From the NCBI RefSeq assembly GCF_005862235.1, contig NZ_VCEK01000002.1, forward strand, positions 62,001 to 126,000: DNA of 64,000 bases, in the 5' to 3' direction. Below are positions 35,973-44,168 of this stretch, piece after piece. A program made the translations under genes and the position numbers. Within the stretch, counting starts at the first letter, position 1; every line of letters starts with the position of its first letter. The DNA comes from Saccharomonospora piscinae. GTDB lineage: Bacteria > Actinomycetota > Actinomycetes > Mycobacteriales > Pseudonocardiaceae. The notes below the pieces were generated by a model. That model was not told the DNA's origin, made no database searches, and worked only from the letters and a program-made list of their open reading frames with translations.

Positions 35973-37475
35973 ATGCCCACGGGCACGACCGGCCCGGCAG
36001 ACGCCGAGGTGAACGTGTTCGCCGTCGAACTCAAACGCTGGCGCGATGTTCGCGGCCACTCCCGCGCCACCCTCGCCAAGGCCATGGGATACGACCGCTC
36101 GTATGTGTCCAAGGTCGAGTCCGGAGCCGAAAGGCCGTCCGAAGCTTTCGCCGCACACGCGGAGAAGGCGCTGCGTGCTGGCGGGGCGCTGCGCACTGCG
36201 TTTCGGGACTTCGAAACCTCGCGCCCGACGAAGTTGCGTCCCCCCGCGGCTCCACTGCCCGAACCGCACGCGGGAAACGCAAACCTCATTGTGAACCACG
36301 ACGACGCGACCCTGCGTTACGAGAACGGCGGCTACCGGCTCACCCAACGCCGTCATCTGGTAAACCAGAGCAACGAGCCGATCACCCGATACCTGGTCCG
36401 CATCTCCGTGGACCGGTATCCAGGGGACCCGGAACGGTCGAACCAGCTGTACAGCGAGAATCCGCTCACCTGGGATGAGATCGGTCTACGCGCCTGGCAT
36501 GGCCGCAACCGATCCAACCCGATGAACTGGACCGCCCACCACGACCGAGACGCGTTCAAGGAGGTCTGGCTACTCTTCGCTGGCGAACACGGGCACTTCC
36601 CCCTGTATCCAGGGGAAAGCTGCTGGATCGAGTATGAGTACACCGTGAGTGAGAAGCATTGGGGGAACTGGTTCCAGCGTGCCGTCCGGCTGCCGACCCG
36701 CACGCTGTCAGTGTGCCTCGATTTCCCGGCCGAACTCGCCGCACAAGTCTGGGGCCTCCACACTTCGATGACCGCGCAAGCGATGCCGTTCGCCACCGCG
36801 ATCGGCCGGGATGACACCGGAGACAGGCACGTCTTCTCCTGGTCATGCGAAGACCCGCCGTTGCATGCGCGGTATCGCCTCGAATGGCATTTCCGTGGCT
36901 GCGCAGCCACGTCGGGCGGGGCTGGGCCCCGCCCGAGCGAGGTCATGGCCGCTCTGGGCATAGTGCAGGACAGCAACCCTGCACTGCGCCGCGTCGCCCG
37001 GTCCTTCGAACTCCCAGTCGAAGCCGAGGACGCTCACCGCGTCCTGACCGCTCTCAACTCGGCAGCCGAACGTGTCAGCCAGGTCCATACCTTCGGGAAG
37101 GGCATGGGTATTGCCGCACCGCAAATCGGTATCGACCGCGCCGCCGCGATAGTCCATACCCCGGACGGCGAGTTCATCAGCCTATTCAACCCGGTCGTCA
37201 TCGAAGAGGCTGGCGACGTCGACGAGCAGTATGAGGGTTGCCTGAGCTTCTTCGACGTTCGCGGACAGGTTCCGAGAACTCAGGTGATTCACGTCGAGCA
37301 CACCACCCTCGACGGACGGAAGAAGATCACGATGTTCGAGCGCGGTATCGCCCGTCTGGTGGCGCACGAGGTCGACCACCTCCACGGTCACCTTTACACC
37401 GACCGCATGAGGGAAGGCGTCGCACCCATTCCTGTCGAGCAGTACCGAGGCACAGGAACCAACTGGTCGTACTGA
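35973..37475 (+). CDS. XRE helix-turn-helix protein fused to a complete peptide deformylase domain
   Basis: 500 residues in three parts. Residues about 15-68 form an XRE helix-turn-helix (RATLAKAMGYDRSYVSKVES). Residues about 105-310 are a Trp/Tyr-rich, probably beta-rich domain I do not recognise. Residues about 327-485 are a peptide deformylase with all three motifs: GMGIAAPQIG (377-386), EGCLS (421-425, metal Cys423) and HEVDH (465-469, metal His465/His469, catalytic Glu466). Start ATG at 35973 with GGAG 9 bases upstream. Divergent from the reductase gene, suggesting it controls that gene and itself. Catalytic residues look intact, so it may be both enzyme and regulator. Confidence 0.88.
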   Translation: MPTGTTGPADAEVNVFAVELKRWRDVRGHSRATLAKAMGYDRSYVSKVESGAERPSEAFAAHAEKALRAGGALRTAFRDFETSRPTKLRPPAAPLPEPHAGNANLIVNHDDATLRYENGGYRLTQRRHLVNQSNEPITRYLVRISVDRYPGDPERSNQLYSENPLTWDEIGLRAWHGRNRSNPMNWTAHHDRDAFKEVWLLFAGEHGHFPLYPGESCWIEYEYTVSEKHWGNWFQRAVRLPTRTLSVCLDFPAELAAQVWGLHTSMTAQAMPFATAIGRDDTGDRHVFSWSCEDPPLHARYRLEWHFRGCAATSGGAGPRPSEVMAALGIVQDSNPALRRVARSFELPVEAEDAHRVLTALNSAAERVSQVHTFGKGMGIAAPQIGIDRAAAIVHTPDGEFISLFNPVVIEEAGDVDEQYEGCLSFFDVRGQVPRTQVIHVEHTTLDGRKKITMFERGIARLVAHEVDHLHGHLYTDRMREGVAPIPVEQYRGTGTNWSY

Positions 37476-37488
37476 CTCACAAAGAGCA

Positions 37489-37513
37489 CCGCCACCTGAG
37501 CAGCCGGTGGCGG
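37489..37513. terminator. Hairpin between the XRE-deformylase gene and the lipoprotein gene
   Basis: CCGCCACC (37489-37496) and GGTGGCGG (37506-37513) with a 9-base loop, 14 bases after the XRE-deformylase stop; convergent arrangement. Confidence 0.65.
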
Positions 37514-37553
37514 CCGAGTACCCACGAAGGCGACCTACGGGCCGATATTCACA

Positions 37554-38126
37554 TCACGGGACTTCAGGCAATCGCGGCTCCAAGATACCCGAGATTATCT
37601 CGGCGATCTCGCACGAATTATTCACTTCACTTCCACCGAGTACCGTCACATCAACTCGAGAGGAATCGTCCAACCTCAACGCCATCACACAGTCCCCAGA
37701 CGCCGGGTCCTGTGTCGATACAGCAGCGCGTTGATTGACTTCCCTTTGCTTCACACCATTACCGATATCATTTACTGTGTCAATGCCTTGCGAATCGCGG
37801 ACACCGACAGTAAAGGTAAATCCACCCGAACCTGACTCAAAGTCCGCCTGCCAGAAGCACGATCGCGCGCCTCCTCCTTCTTTGTACTCTGAGTCGAACT
37901 CGCCTACATCGGCTAGGTCTACTACCGAAATAAGCTCACAAGGATCGATCGACGCGCTCTCTAAAACAGAAGACGGAACCGTTGCAGGGAGCTCACTCAG
38001 CGACGTGCCTGCCGACGCATGTGGCTCTGCGTAACCACACTCCCCGTTTGAACAACCAGAAATCGTAATCAGAATCAGGAACGTAGCCGCCAAAGTTGCA
38101 GGCGATACCAGCTTAGTACCTATCAA
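37554..38126 (-). CDS. DUF3558-type lipoprotein
   Basis: 190 residues. A hydrophobic signal ends in the lipobox ISGC, so the mature protein is lipid-anchored. The DPCELISVVDLADVG segment and paired cysteines fit the actinobacterial DUF3558 family, whose role is unknown. The gene and its flanks are much richer in A and T than the rest of the window and use codons rare in neighbouring genes, a sign of recent acquisition. TTG at 38126 is the preferred start (GGGCGAAGA upstream); a TTG at 38180 is the alternative. Confidence in the start is low. Confidence 0.7.
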   Translation of the reverse strand: MIGTKLVSPATLAATFLILITISGCSNGECGYAEPHASAGTSLSELPATVPSSVLESASIDPCELISVVDLADVGEFDSEYKEGGGARSCFWQADFESGSGGFTFTVGVRDSQGIDTVNDIGNGVKQREVNQRAAVSTQDPASGDCVMALRLDDSSRVDVTVLGGSEVNNSCEIAEIISGILEPRLPEVP

Positions 38127-38215
38127 TCTTCGCCCAACCTTTGAACCGGCTCGTCTGTGCCATCGAATCGACCCCCACAACCGAAACGGAGCGACATGAC
38201 CGAACGCCGGGGACC

Positions 38216-38243
38216 GGCCCCGCCGACGTTCTCCGGCGGGGCC
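38216..38243 (-). terminator. Terminator of the gamma-carbonic-anhydrase-like gene
   Basis: GGCCCCGCCG (38216-38225) and CGGCGGGGCC (38234-38243) form a perfect 10-bp stem with an 8-base loop just past the stop at 38251. Confidence 0.75.
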
Positions 38244-38250
38244 ACCCGTG

Positions 38251-38781
38251 TCACGTACCGGGGATGATCTCCTTGATTCCCTCGGCGTGCCTGCGCGCGA
38301 GCGAACGGTAGATCTCCGCGTTGTGGTCCACCCACGCCCGGGTGCTGTCGGTGAGCGGAGTGAAGCTCTTGGCCGGGCTGCCCTTGGCGACGGTCTCGTC
38401 GGGAACCCGAGTGTTCGGGGTGACGGTGGCTCCGGCGGCGATCAGGCATCGGGTGCCGACCACCGCCCTGTCGAGCACGATGGCGCCGTTGCCGACCAGC
38501 GCCTGCTCTCCGATGGTGCAGTCGTGGACCAGGCAGGAGTGGCCGATCGTGGCGTTGCGGCCGATCTCGCACACACCGTCGTTCACATGCACCACCGTGT
38601 TGTCCTGCACGTTGGCGCCCTCGCGCACGACGATGCGTCCGAAGTCGCCTCTGAGCACGGTGCCGTACCAGATCGACGCGTGCTTCTCGACGACCACATC
38701 GCCGACCAGCGTGGCGGTGGGGGCGATCCAGGCTTCCGGGTGGACGGTGGGGCTCACGCCCTCGAAGGCGAACATCGGCAT
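38251..38781 (-). CDS. Gamma-carbonic-anhydrase-like hexapeptide-repeat protein
   Basis: 176 residues, left-handed beta-helix made of hexapeptide repeats. The three zinc-ligand histidines of the family appear in TVVHVN, TIGHSC and LVHDC. The loop Glu residues of true gamma carbonic anhydrase (Cam) are not obvious, so this is better grouped with the YrdA/PaaY-like CamH set; activity is uncertain. ATG at 38781 is used; ATG at 38775 is possible. Confidence 0.87.
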   Translation of the reverse strand: MPMFAFEGVSPTVHPEAWIAPTATLVGDVVVEKHASIWYGTVLRGDFGRIVVREGANVQDNTVVHVNDGVCEIGRNATIGHSCLVHDCTIGEQALVGNGAIVLDRAVVGTRCLIAAGATVTPNTRVPDETVAKGSPAKSFTPLTDSTRAWVDHNAEIYRSLARRHAEGIKEIIPGT

Positions 38782-38835
38782 GGGGCCACCCTACGACCGG
38801 GACAAGCCGACGCGGCTGTCGTCCCCGCCACGAAA

Positions 38836-38865
38836 AACGGCCCCCTCGACTGGGAGGGGGCCGTT
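38836..38865 (-). terminator. Rho-independent terminator of tRNA-Thr
   Basis: AACGGCCCCCT (38836-38846) and AGGGGGCCGTT (38855-38865), 11-bp stem, 8-base loop; on the minus strand the stem is followed by a run of U (GTTTTTCG). One of few terminators in the window with a U-tract. Confidence 0.85.
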
Positions 38866-38873
38866 CTCGGCGG

Positions 38874-38947
38874 AGCCGCCTAGGGGAATCGAACCCCTGA
38901 CCTGCTCATTACGAGTGAGCCGCTCTGGCCGTCTGAGCTAAGGCGGC
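38874..38947 (-). tRNA. tRNA-Thr (anticodon CGU)
   Basis: The minus strand folds into a full cloverleaf: acceptor GCCGCCT/AGGCGGC, D-arm GCTCAGACGGCCAGAGC, anticodon stem GCTCA/TGAGC around loop CTCGTAA with anticodon CGT (reads ACG), variable AGGTC-type loop, and T-arm AGGGG-TTCGATT-CCCCT. Discriminator base is U; CCA is not encoded. Confidence 0.96.
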
Positions 38948-39078
38948 GCGCGGGCGTACCCGGCTGCCCACAAGTATAGCGATCCCGTTCGCGGCGTCAC
39001 CCACGGGGGCCGACGTCGTTGGACCGGGCACGACACCGGCGCCGTCGCCGGGGCCCGTCCACTGGGAGGACTTCTCGC

Positions 39079-40755
39079 ATGCGCCGATCGCGCCGGACAC
39101 GCACGACAATCCGGACACGGGAAACACTGCCCCGGCTGCTCGCCCTTCCGTTGTCCGCCGCGCTGCTCGTGCTGTGTGGCGCTCCAGCGGCGGGGCAGAC
39201 GGTGCCGACGACGCCGGAGCCCGACCCCGCCGAGGAGGGTCAGCCTCCGATCTCGGACGAGCAGCGCCCGGCGGGCCGGGTGATGGCCGAGGCGGGCACC
39301 GCGCTCGGCGTGCTGCGACTGCTGCCGGAGGCCATGCCCGCCGAGGCGATCCTGCCCGGCATGGACGAACAGCTGCCGAAGCAGTCCGCACTGGAGGGCG
39401 GCTTCGGCCTGTCGTACGCGCGGGCCGACTCCGAGTCCTACCTGTCCTACGAGCGGTCTCTTGCCGAGGCGGCCCCGTTCGGAGCGTCCGTCGCGGGCCA
39501 CACCCCGCAGGTCCCCGGCTCGGCGCTCCAGGCCGCGCTGCCCGACAACGAGAAGGCACTGTCCACCGGGTTGGAAGCTCCGGACAACCCCCTCGTGCGC
39601 CTCGGTGCGCTCCAGGGGCGGGTCCACGCGCGGTGGAGCGAGGACCGGGGCCCGTGCGTCGGCACCATCGCCGACGCCGGAACCACGGCGGCGGACGTGT
39701 CGCTGGTCTCCGGCCGGGACGCGCTTCCGACGATGCCGGAGGCCGACCCGGACGCGGTCGGCGGAGAGCTGGGCGCCGCGCTGGCGGAGCTGCCCGGGGC
39801 GCTGGCCGACCTCGGCGGGCTGCTCTCGGGCGGCGACTCCGGCGGAGCACTCGTCGGCGTCGACAAGGCACTGTCGACCCGTTCGGTGGTGCGGCTCGTG
39901 GATCTGCCCGGCTCCGACGGCGGCTCCGACGACTCGCGCCGGGCCGTCGAAGCCGTCTCCACGCTCCAGGCCGGGCGCATCACACTGCTGGAGGGCACGC
40001 CGCTCGCGCTCAGCGTCGGGGTGGCGAGCCAGCCCACGTTGCGGGTGGTCTCCACGGGCGAGGCCGAGACCTCCTCGATCGACTACACGGCTCCGGTCCT
40101 CACCGTGCGGCGCGACGGCGAGACGCTGTTCCAGCTCGACGCGGCCAACCCCACCGCCGACATCCCGGTCGGCGTGCCCCTGCCTGGGCTGCGGGCCCTG
40201 CCGGGTTACGAGGACGTCAGGGACGCGCCCGTGGTCGGCGACGTGGCCGAGCAACTGGACGGCAGCCTGACCACGCTGTCGGACGCGGCGGCCTCCCGCG
40301 TGCTGGACATCGGCGTCCTGCGCCTGAGCATCGCCGAACTCGACGAGGCCGCCAGGACGGTCACCGAGCCGTTCGCCGGTCACCAGGTGTCGGCGGTGGC
40401 GCGGATGCTCGACGTGCGGGTGCTGCCCACCGATCGCCTGCGGGACCTGCTTGGTGAGGACGTCGCGGACACCCTGCCCTCGGCTCTGGCGCAGGTGTCG
40501 CTCGGCGAGCAGAGCGCGAACGCGTACGCGCCCGAAGGCGGCGTGGACTGCACCGAGCCGGCGCCACCCGCCGCGCCGGAGGACCCCGCCGTCCCGCCGG
40601 CCGGAGGGGAACAGCCCGGTGTCCCGGATCGGCTCGCCCACACCAATGCCGCGTACTCGACCGTTCCGATCTTCTGGACCGGAACGGCGCTGTTGCTGGT
40701 GGGAGTCGTTCTGGTGGCGAGCCTGCCGCACCGCAGGCCGGGGCGAGCGCGGTGA
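39079..40755 (+). CDS. Secreted, C-terminally membrane-anchored protein of unknown function
   Basis: 558 residues. A basic N-terminus and hydrophobic stretch (LPRLLALPLSAALLVLCG) form a signal peptide ending near APAAG; the C-terminus has one membrane helix (IFWTGTALLLVGVVLVASL) and the basic tail HRRPGRAR. The roughly 480-residue middle would be extracellular; it is Ala/Gly/Asp-rich without repeats or an enzyme motif I recognise. GGGAGGA lies 8 bases before the ATG. No neighbour gives a clue, as it stands between tRNA-Thr and convergent holB. Confidence 0.75.
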   Translation: MRRSRRTRTTIRTRETLPRLLALPLSAALLVLCGAPAAGQTVPTTPEPDPAEEGQPPISDEQRPAGRVMAEAGTALGVLRLLPEAMPAEAILPGMDEQLPKQSALEGGFGLSYARADSESYLSYERSLAEAAPFGASVAGHTPQVPGSALQAALPDNEKALSTGLEAPDNPLVRLGALQGRVHARWSEDRGPCVGTIADAGTTAADVSLVSGRDALPTMPEADPDAVGGELGAALAELPGALADLGGLLSGGDSGGALVGVDKALSTRSVVRLVDLPGSDGGSDDSRRAVEAVSTLQAGRITLLEGTPLALSVGVASQPTLRVVSTGEAETSSIDYTAPVLTVRRDGETLFQLDAANPTADIPVGVPLPGLRALPGYEDVRDAPVVGDVAEQLDGSLTTLSDAAASRVLDIGVLRLSIAELDEAARTVTEPFAGHQVSAVARMLDVRVLPTDRLRDLLGEDVADTLPSALAQVSLGEQSANAYAPEGGVDCTEPAPPAAPEDPAVPPAGGEQPGVPDRLAHTNAAYSTVPIFWTGTALLLVGVVLVASLPHRRPGRAR

Positions 40756-40770
40756 GGGCGCTCAGCCCTC
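40754..40770. terminator. Short hairpin at convergent stop codons
   Basis: GAGGGC (40754-40759) and GCCCTC (40765-40770), 5-base loop, flanked by extra GCGC pairing. It overlaps the stop codons of both converging genes. Confidence 0.45.
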
Positions 40771-41982
40771 GCGCAGGGTGGTGAGCATCGCCTCGACCGC
40801 GATGCGCGGCTTGACGTTCCAGCCGATCGCGTCCCGGCACGCCAGGACGGCTTCGAGCCGCCGCAGCGTCGACGCCGGCGTCCAGTGCCGGGCGGCCTCG
40901 GCGGCGCGCTCGGCGACATCGGGGTGGACCAGCGCCGCGCCCGCACCGCTGTGACACACCAGCACGTCGCGGTAGAACCCGGCGAGGTCCACGAGCGCGA
41001 GGTCCAACGTGTCCCGCTGGGTCCTCGTGGCGCGGGACTTCTGCCGCTTCTCCAGCGCGCGGACGGCGGCGTCGGCCGCCCGGCGCGCCGACGCGACCCC
41101 CTTACCGGTGCCGCCGGAGCCCATCGCGGTGCGCAGCGCGTCCTGCTCGGCCTCGTCGCGGGACTTGCTCTCGTCGCTCGCGTCGGCCTCCGCCGTCGCG
41201 ATGAGGTCGTCGGCGCAGCGGAACACGTCCTCGGCCCGGCGCAGGCCCAGCGGAATCCGCAGCACCGCCGCACGCCGGGCCCGAGCGTTCTCGTCGGTGG
41301 CGAGCCTGCGGGCGCGGCCCACGTGACCGCCGCACACCGCCGCCGCCCAGCGCGCGCGCTCGGGGTCGATGCCGTCCCGCTCGGCGAGCACCGTGGCGAT
41401 CGCCTGCGGCGCCGGGGTGCGCAGCGTGACGAGGCGGCATCGCGAGCGGATGGTCACGCTCACGTCCTCGGGGTGGTCCGACGGCGCGCAGAGCAGGAAG
41501 ACCGTCCGCTCGGGCGGCTCCTCCACCGCCTTCAGCAGCGCGTTCGCCGCTCCTTCGGTGAGCCGGTCGGCGTCCTCGATGATCACGACCTGCCACTGCC
41601 CCGTGGTGGGCCTGCGCGCGGCGGCCTGCACCAGCGACCGCATTTCCGCGACCGAGATCGACAACCCTTCCGGCACCACGAGTTTCACGTCGGCGTGGGT
41701 ACCGGCCAGCGCCGTGCGGCAGCCGGGGCACCCACCGCACCCGCTGCCCACGGTGCACTCCAACGCCGCCGCGAACGTGCGGGCCGCCACCGACCGGCCC
41801 GAACCGGGCGGGCCCGTGAACAACCAGGCATGGGTCATCGACCCCACGTCGGTGGTGCGCCCCTCCACGAGCGCGTCCGCTGCCTCGGCCGCCGCCGCGA
41901 GGACCTCGATGGCGGCTTCCTGCCCCACCAGCTCCGACCAGACCCGGCCTGCCGGTGCGCTCACCTCGGACGCGGTCGTCAC
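40762..41982 (-). CDS. holB: DNA polymerase III delta-prime subunit
   Basis: 406 residues, clamp-loader AAA+ subunit. It has a P-loop GPPGSGRS (Arg replaces the usual Lys, as expected for the non-hydrolysing delta-prime type), a zinc module GCGGCPGC, the sensor region IIEDADRLTEGAANALLK, and RSRCR. The C-terminal part beyond residue 240 is longer than in E. coli. GTG start overlapping the upstream fusion gene stop (GTGA). The pair holB and MFS/tmk next to topA is conserved in Streptomyces. Confidence 0.95.
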   Translation of the reverse strand: MTTASEVSAPAGRVWSELVGQEAAIEVLAAAAEAADALVEGRTTDVGSMTHAWLFTGPPGSGRSVAARTFAAALECTVGSGCGGCPGCRTALAGTHADVKLVVPEGLSISVAEMRSLVQAAARRPTTGQWQVVIIEDADRLTEGAANALLKAVEEPPERTVFLLCAPSDHPEDVSVTIRSRCRLVTLRTPAPQAIATVLAERDGIDPERARWAAAVCGGHVGRARRLATDENARARRAAVLRIPLGLRRAEDVFRCADDLIATAEADASDESKSRDEAEQDALRTAMGSGGTGKGVASARRAADAAVRALEKRQKSRATRTQRDTLDLALVDLAGFYRDVLVCHSGAGAALVHPDVAERAAEAARHWTPASTLRRLEAVLACRDAIGWNVKPRIAVEAMLTTLREG

Positions 41983-44054
41983 GACCGGGTCACCTCCTCA
42001 CTCACCGACGGCAGCGCGGCACGGCCGCCCAGCGCGCCCCGCACCGAAGCCCGGACCCGATCCGCCACCTCGTCCTCGGCTCCGTCGGCGTCCACGACGA
42101 CGTAGCGGTCGGGTGCCGAGGCCGCCATCTCGGCCAGCATCTCCTGCACCCGCCAATGGTGCTCGGCCGCGTTGGTGCCGGTGCCGTCGGCCTGGTCACC
42201 GGGGTCGGTGTCCAGCAACACCGTCAGATCGGGCCGCAGTTTCGCCGTGGCCCAGTCGGTGAGTCCCTCCAGTTCGGCGGCATCGAGTCCGGCTGTGGCC
42301 GACAGGTGAGCCAGCGGGCTGTCGACGTAGCGCTCCATCACCACGATCGCGCCCGCGTCGAGCGCGGGGCGCACGTTCCGTTCCACGATGTCGGCCCGGA
42401 CAGCCGCCGCGGCCAGCGCCCTCGCCCGGGTGCCCGTGAGCGAGGCACCGGACAGCAGCGAGGTCAGCCGGTCGTCGTCGAGCGCGGGGTCGGCGGCGAG
42501 AACGACGGGGCGCGGACCACTACCCAGCCATTCCGCGAGCCGGGCCGCGTGAGCCGCGGTGTCGGCGGCCGTGGTGCCCTCCAACGCGATCAGCAACCCA
42601 CTCGACCGGCGCGGACGGCGGATGACCTTGCGGAGGTCGGCGAACAGCGGTTCGGTGCGCCGCGAGTCCATCTGCCGGTACGCGATCAACCCGACCAGCG
42701 TCGCCAGCACACCACCCGCGAGCAGGACCGGCCGGGTCCCGTCGATGATCAGCGGGTTGCCCCACACGGTGACCTTGCGTGGCCGCAGCAGGCCGATCAG
42801 GCCGGGCACCGCCGAGGTCGTACCGAAGACGATGAGCTTCAGCAGCGACTGGTAGATGGCGTTGATACGGCCCCGGATGCTGTCGTCGACCTGCGTTCCG
42901 ATGATCGTCACGCCAGTGAGGAAGGCCGCGCCGGCACAGGCTCCGACCAGCGCGACGGCCACGAGCGAGATCGCGAGATGCGGCGACAGCGCCACCACGA
43001 CGAGCGCGAGCCCCGCCGACACGATGCCGACGCCGAACAGTCGCTCGTGTGGCAGTCTGCGCGCCAGTTTGGGTGCACCCGTCAGGCCCACGGCCGCGCC
43101 CACGAACACGGCGACGAACAGCAGCCCGAATGCCGCGTCACCACCGCCGAGGCTCGACGAGTACGGCTTCGCCGACCCGATCACCGCGCCACCGGCGGCG
43201 AACGCCCCCGCCATGCCGATGAGCAGCCCTCGGATCAGCGGCGTGCTCTTGACGAACTTGATGCCGTCGCTCACGAGACCGCGCACCCCACCCTGGTCGG
43301 GCTGCGGCTCGGGCTTGCGCTCGGCGGGCACCGGGTGAACGCCCCGCAGCGACAGCTCCGGGATCCGCATGATCAGCAGTGCGCTGACCAGGTAGAGCAG
43401 CCCGTTCAGGATGACGACGACCTTGGCGATGCCGAACTCGCCGAGCAGATCCGGTGGCAGGTTGAACGTCGTGTGGATACCGGTGAGGATCGCGTAGAGT
43501 CCGGCGCCGGTGACCACCGCGACGCCGTAGGTCATCACCATGCCCAGCTGGTTGGCCGTTTCCACCTGGTCGCGTCTGCGAAGCAGGTTCGGCACCGCGG
43601 CGTCCTTCGACGGAATCCACATCATGGCCGCCGAACCGACCAGGAAGTTGCCGATGAACAGCCACAGCGGACTACCGACGATCGCGATCGAAATGAGCAA
43701 CCCGAAACGCGCCAGATCGGCGACCATCATGATCTTGCGGCGGTCGAAACGGTCGGCGAGCATTCCCCCCAGCGGGGCGAACAGCAGACCGGGAAGCAGC
43801 TGCGTCAGGACAATTCCGGCGAAGGCGAAGTTCTGCGCGGTGTAGTTGTCGGTGAACTTCGTGACGAGACCGGTCAACGCGAGCAGCGACAGCCAGTCGG
43901 CGACGCTGCACAGGTACGTGACGCCCCACAGCCGCCGGAACGGCCGGATCGCCAGCACACGGCGCACCCGCGCGAGCGTCGACGCCTCCTGGAACGCGTG
44001 CGACGTCGCGTCGGCGTCCCGTCCCCCCTGCTGTGACTCGCTGATGGACCCCAC
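41979..44054 (-). CDS. MFS transporter fused to a degenerate thymidylate-kinase domain
   Basis: 691 residues. Residues about 35-460 form a 12-helix major-facilitator transporter with the loop-2/3 motif GGMLADRFDRRK. Residues about 485-690 are a thymidylate-kinase-like domain. Its P-loop should read EGxDGxGK[ST]T but is EGTTAADTAA (492-501), with no Lys or Ser/Thr; DRY is changed to ERY (574-576), and the LID arginines are not seen. The late strand LRPDLTVLLDTDP is preserved. The kinase is probably inactive, so dTMP kinase must be encoded elsewhere. MFS-Tmk fusions are known in actinobacteria; loss of the P-loop is the notable point. GTG start at 44054. Confidence 0.9.
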   Translation of the reverse strand: MGSISESQQGGRDADATSHAFQEASTLARVRRVLAIRPFRRLWGVTYLCSVADWLSLLALTGLVTKFTDNYTAQNFAFAGIVLTQLLPGLLFAPLGGMLADRFDRRKIMMVADLARFGLLISIAIVGSPLWLFIGNFLVGSAAMMWIPSKDAAVPNLLRRRDQVETANQLGMVMTYGVAVVTGAGLYAILTGIHTTFNLPPDLLGEFGIAKVVVILNGLLYLVSALLIMRIPELSLRGVHPVPAERKPEPQPDQGGVRGLVSDGIKFVKSTPLIRGLLIGMAGAFAAGGAVIGSAKPYSSSLGGGDAAFGLLFVAVFVGAAVGLTGAPKLARRLPHERLFGVGIVSAGLALVVVALSPHLAISLVAVALVGACAGAAFLTGVTIIGTQVDDSIRGRINAIYQSLLKLIVFGTTSAVPGLIGLLRPRKVTVWGNPLIIDGTRPVLLAGGVLATLVGLIAYRQMDSRRTEPLFADLRKVIRRPRRSSGLLIALEGTTAADTAAHAARLAEWLGSGPRPVVLAADPALDDDRLTSLLSGASLTGTRARALAAAAVRADIVERNVRPALDAGAIVVMERYVDSPLAHLSATAGLDAAELEGLTDWATAKLRPDLTVLLDTDPGDQADGTGTNAAEHHWRVQEMLAEMAASAPDRYVVVDADGAEDEVADRVRASVRGALGGRAALPSVSEEVTRS

Positions 44055-44168
44055 CCCATAACACTCGGCACCGCCGTGCGCTCAGGGTAGCGCCGACCGG
44101 TTCCCCTTCGCCGGTCAGGCGATTGCATCACCCAGCGTGTGTCTTTCGACACGAAATGTGTCGAAACG

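Noticed and set aside
33500-38947. Integrative island using tRNA-Thr as attachment site
   Set aside because: The tRNA 3-prime end does face the accessory genes, but I found no repeat of its terminal sequence near 33.5 kb and no integrase, so integration at this tRNA is not supported.
39447-40055. Minus-strand Ser-rich frame inside the anchored-protein gene
   Set aside because: Pure shadow; the plus frame has signal peptide, ribosome site and membrane anchor.
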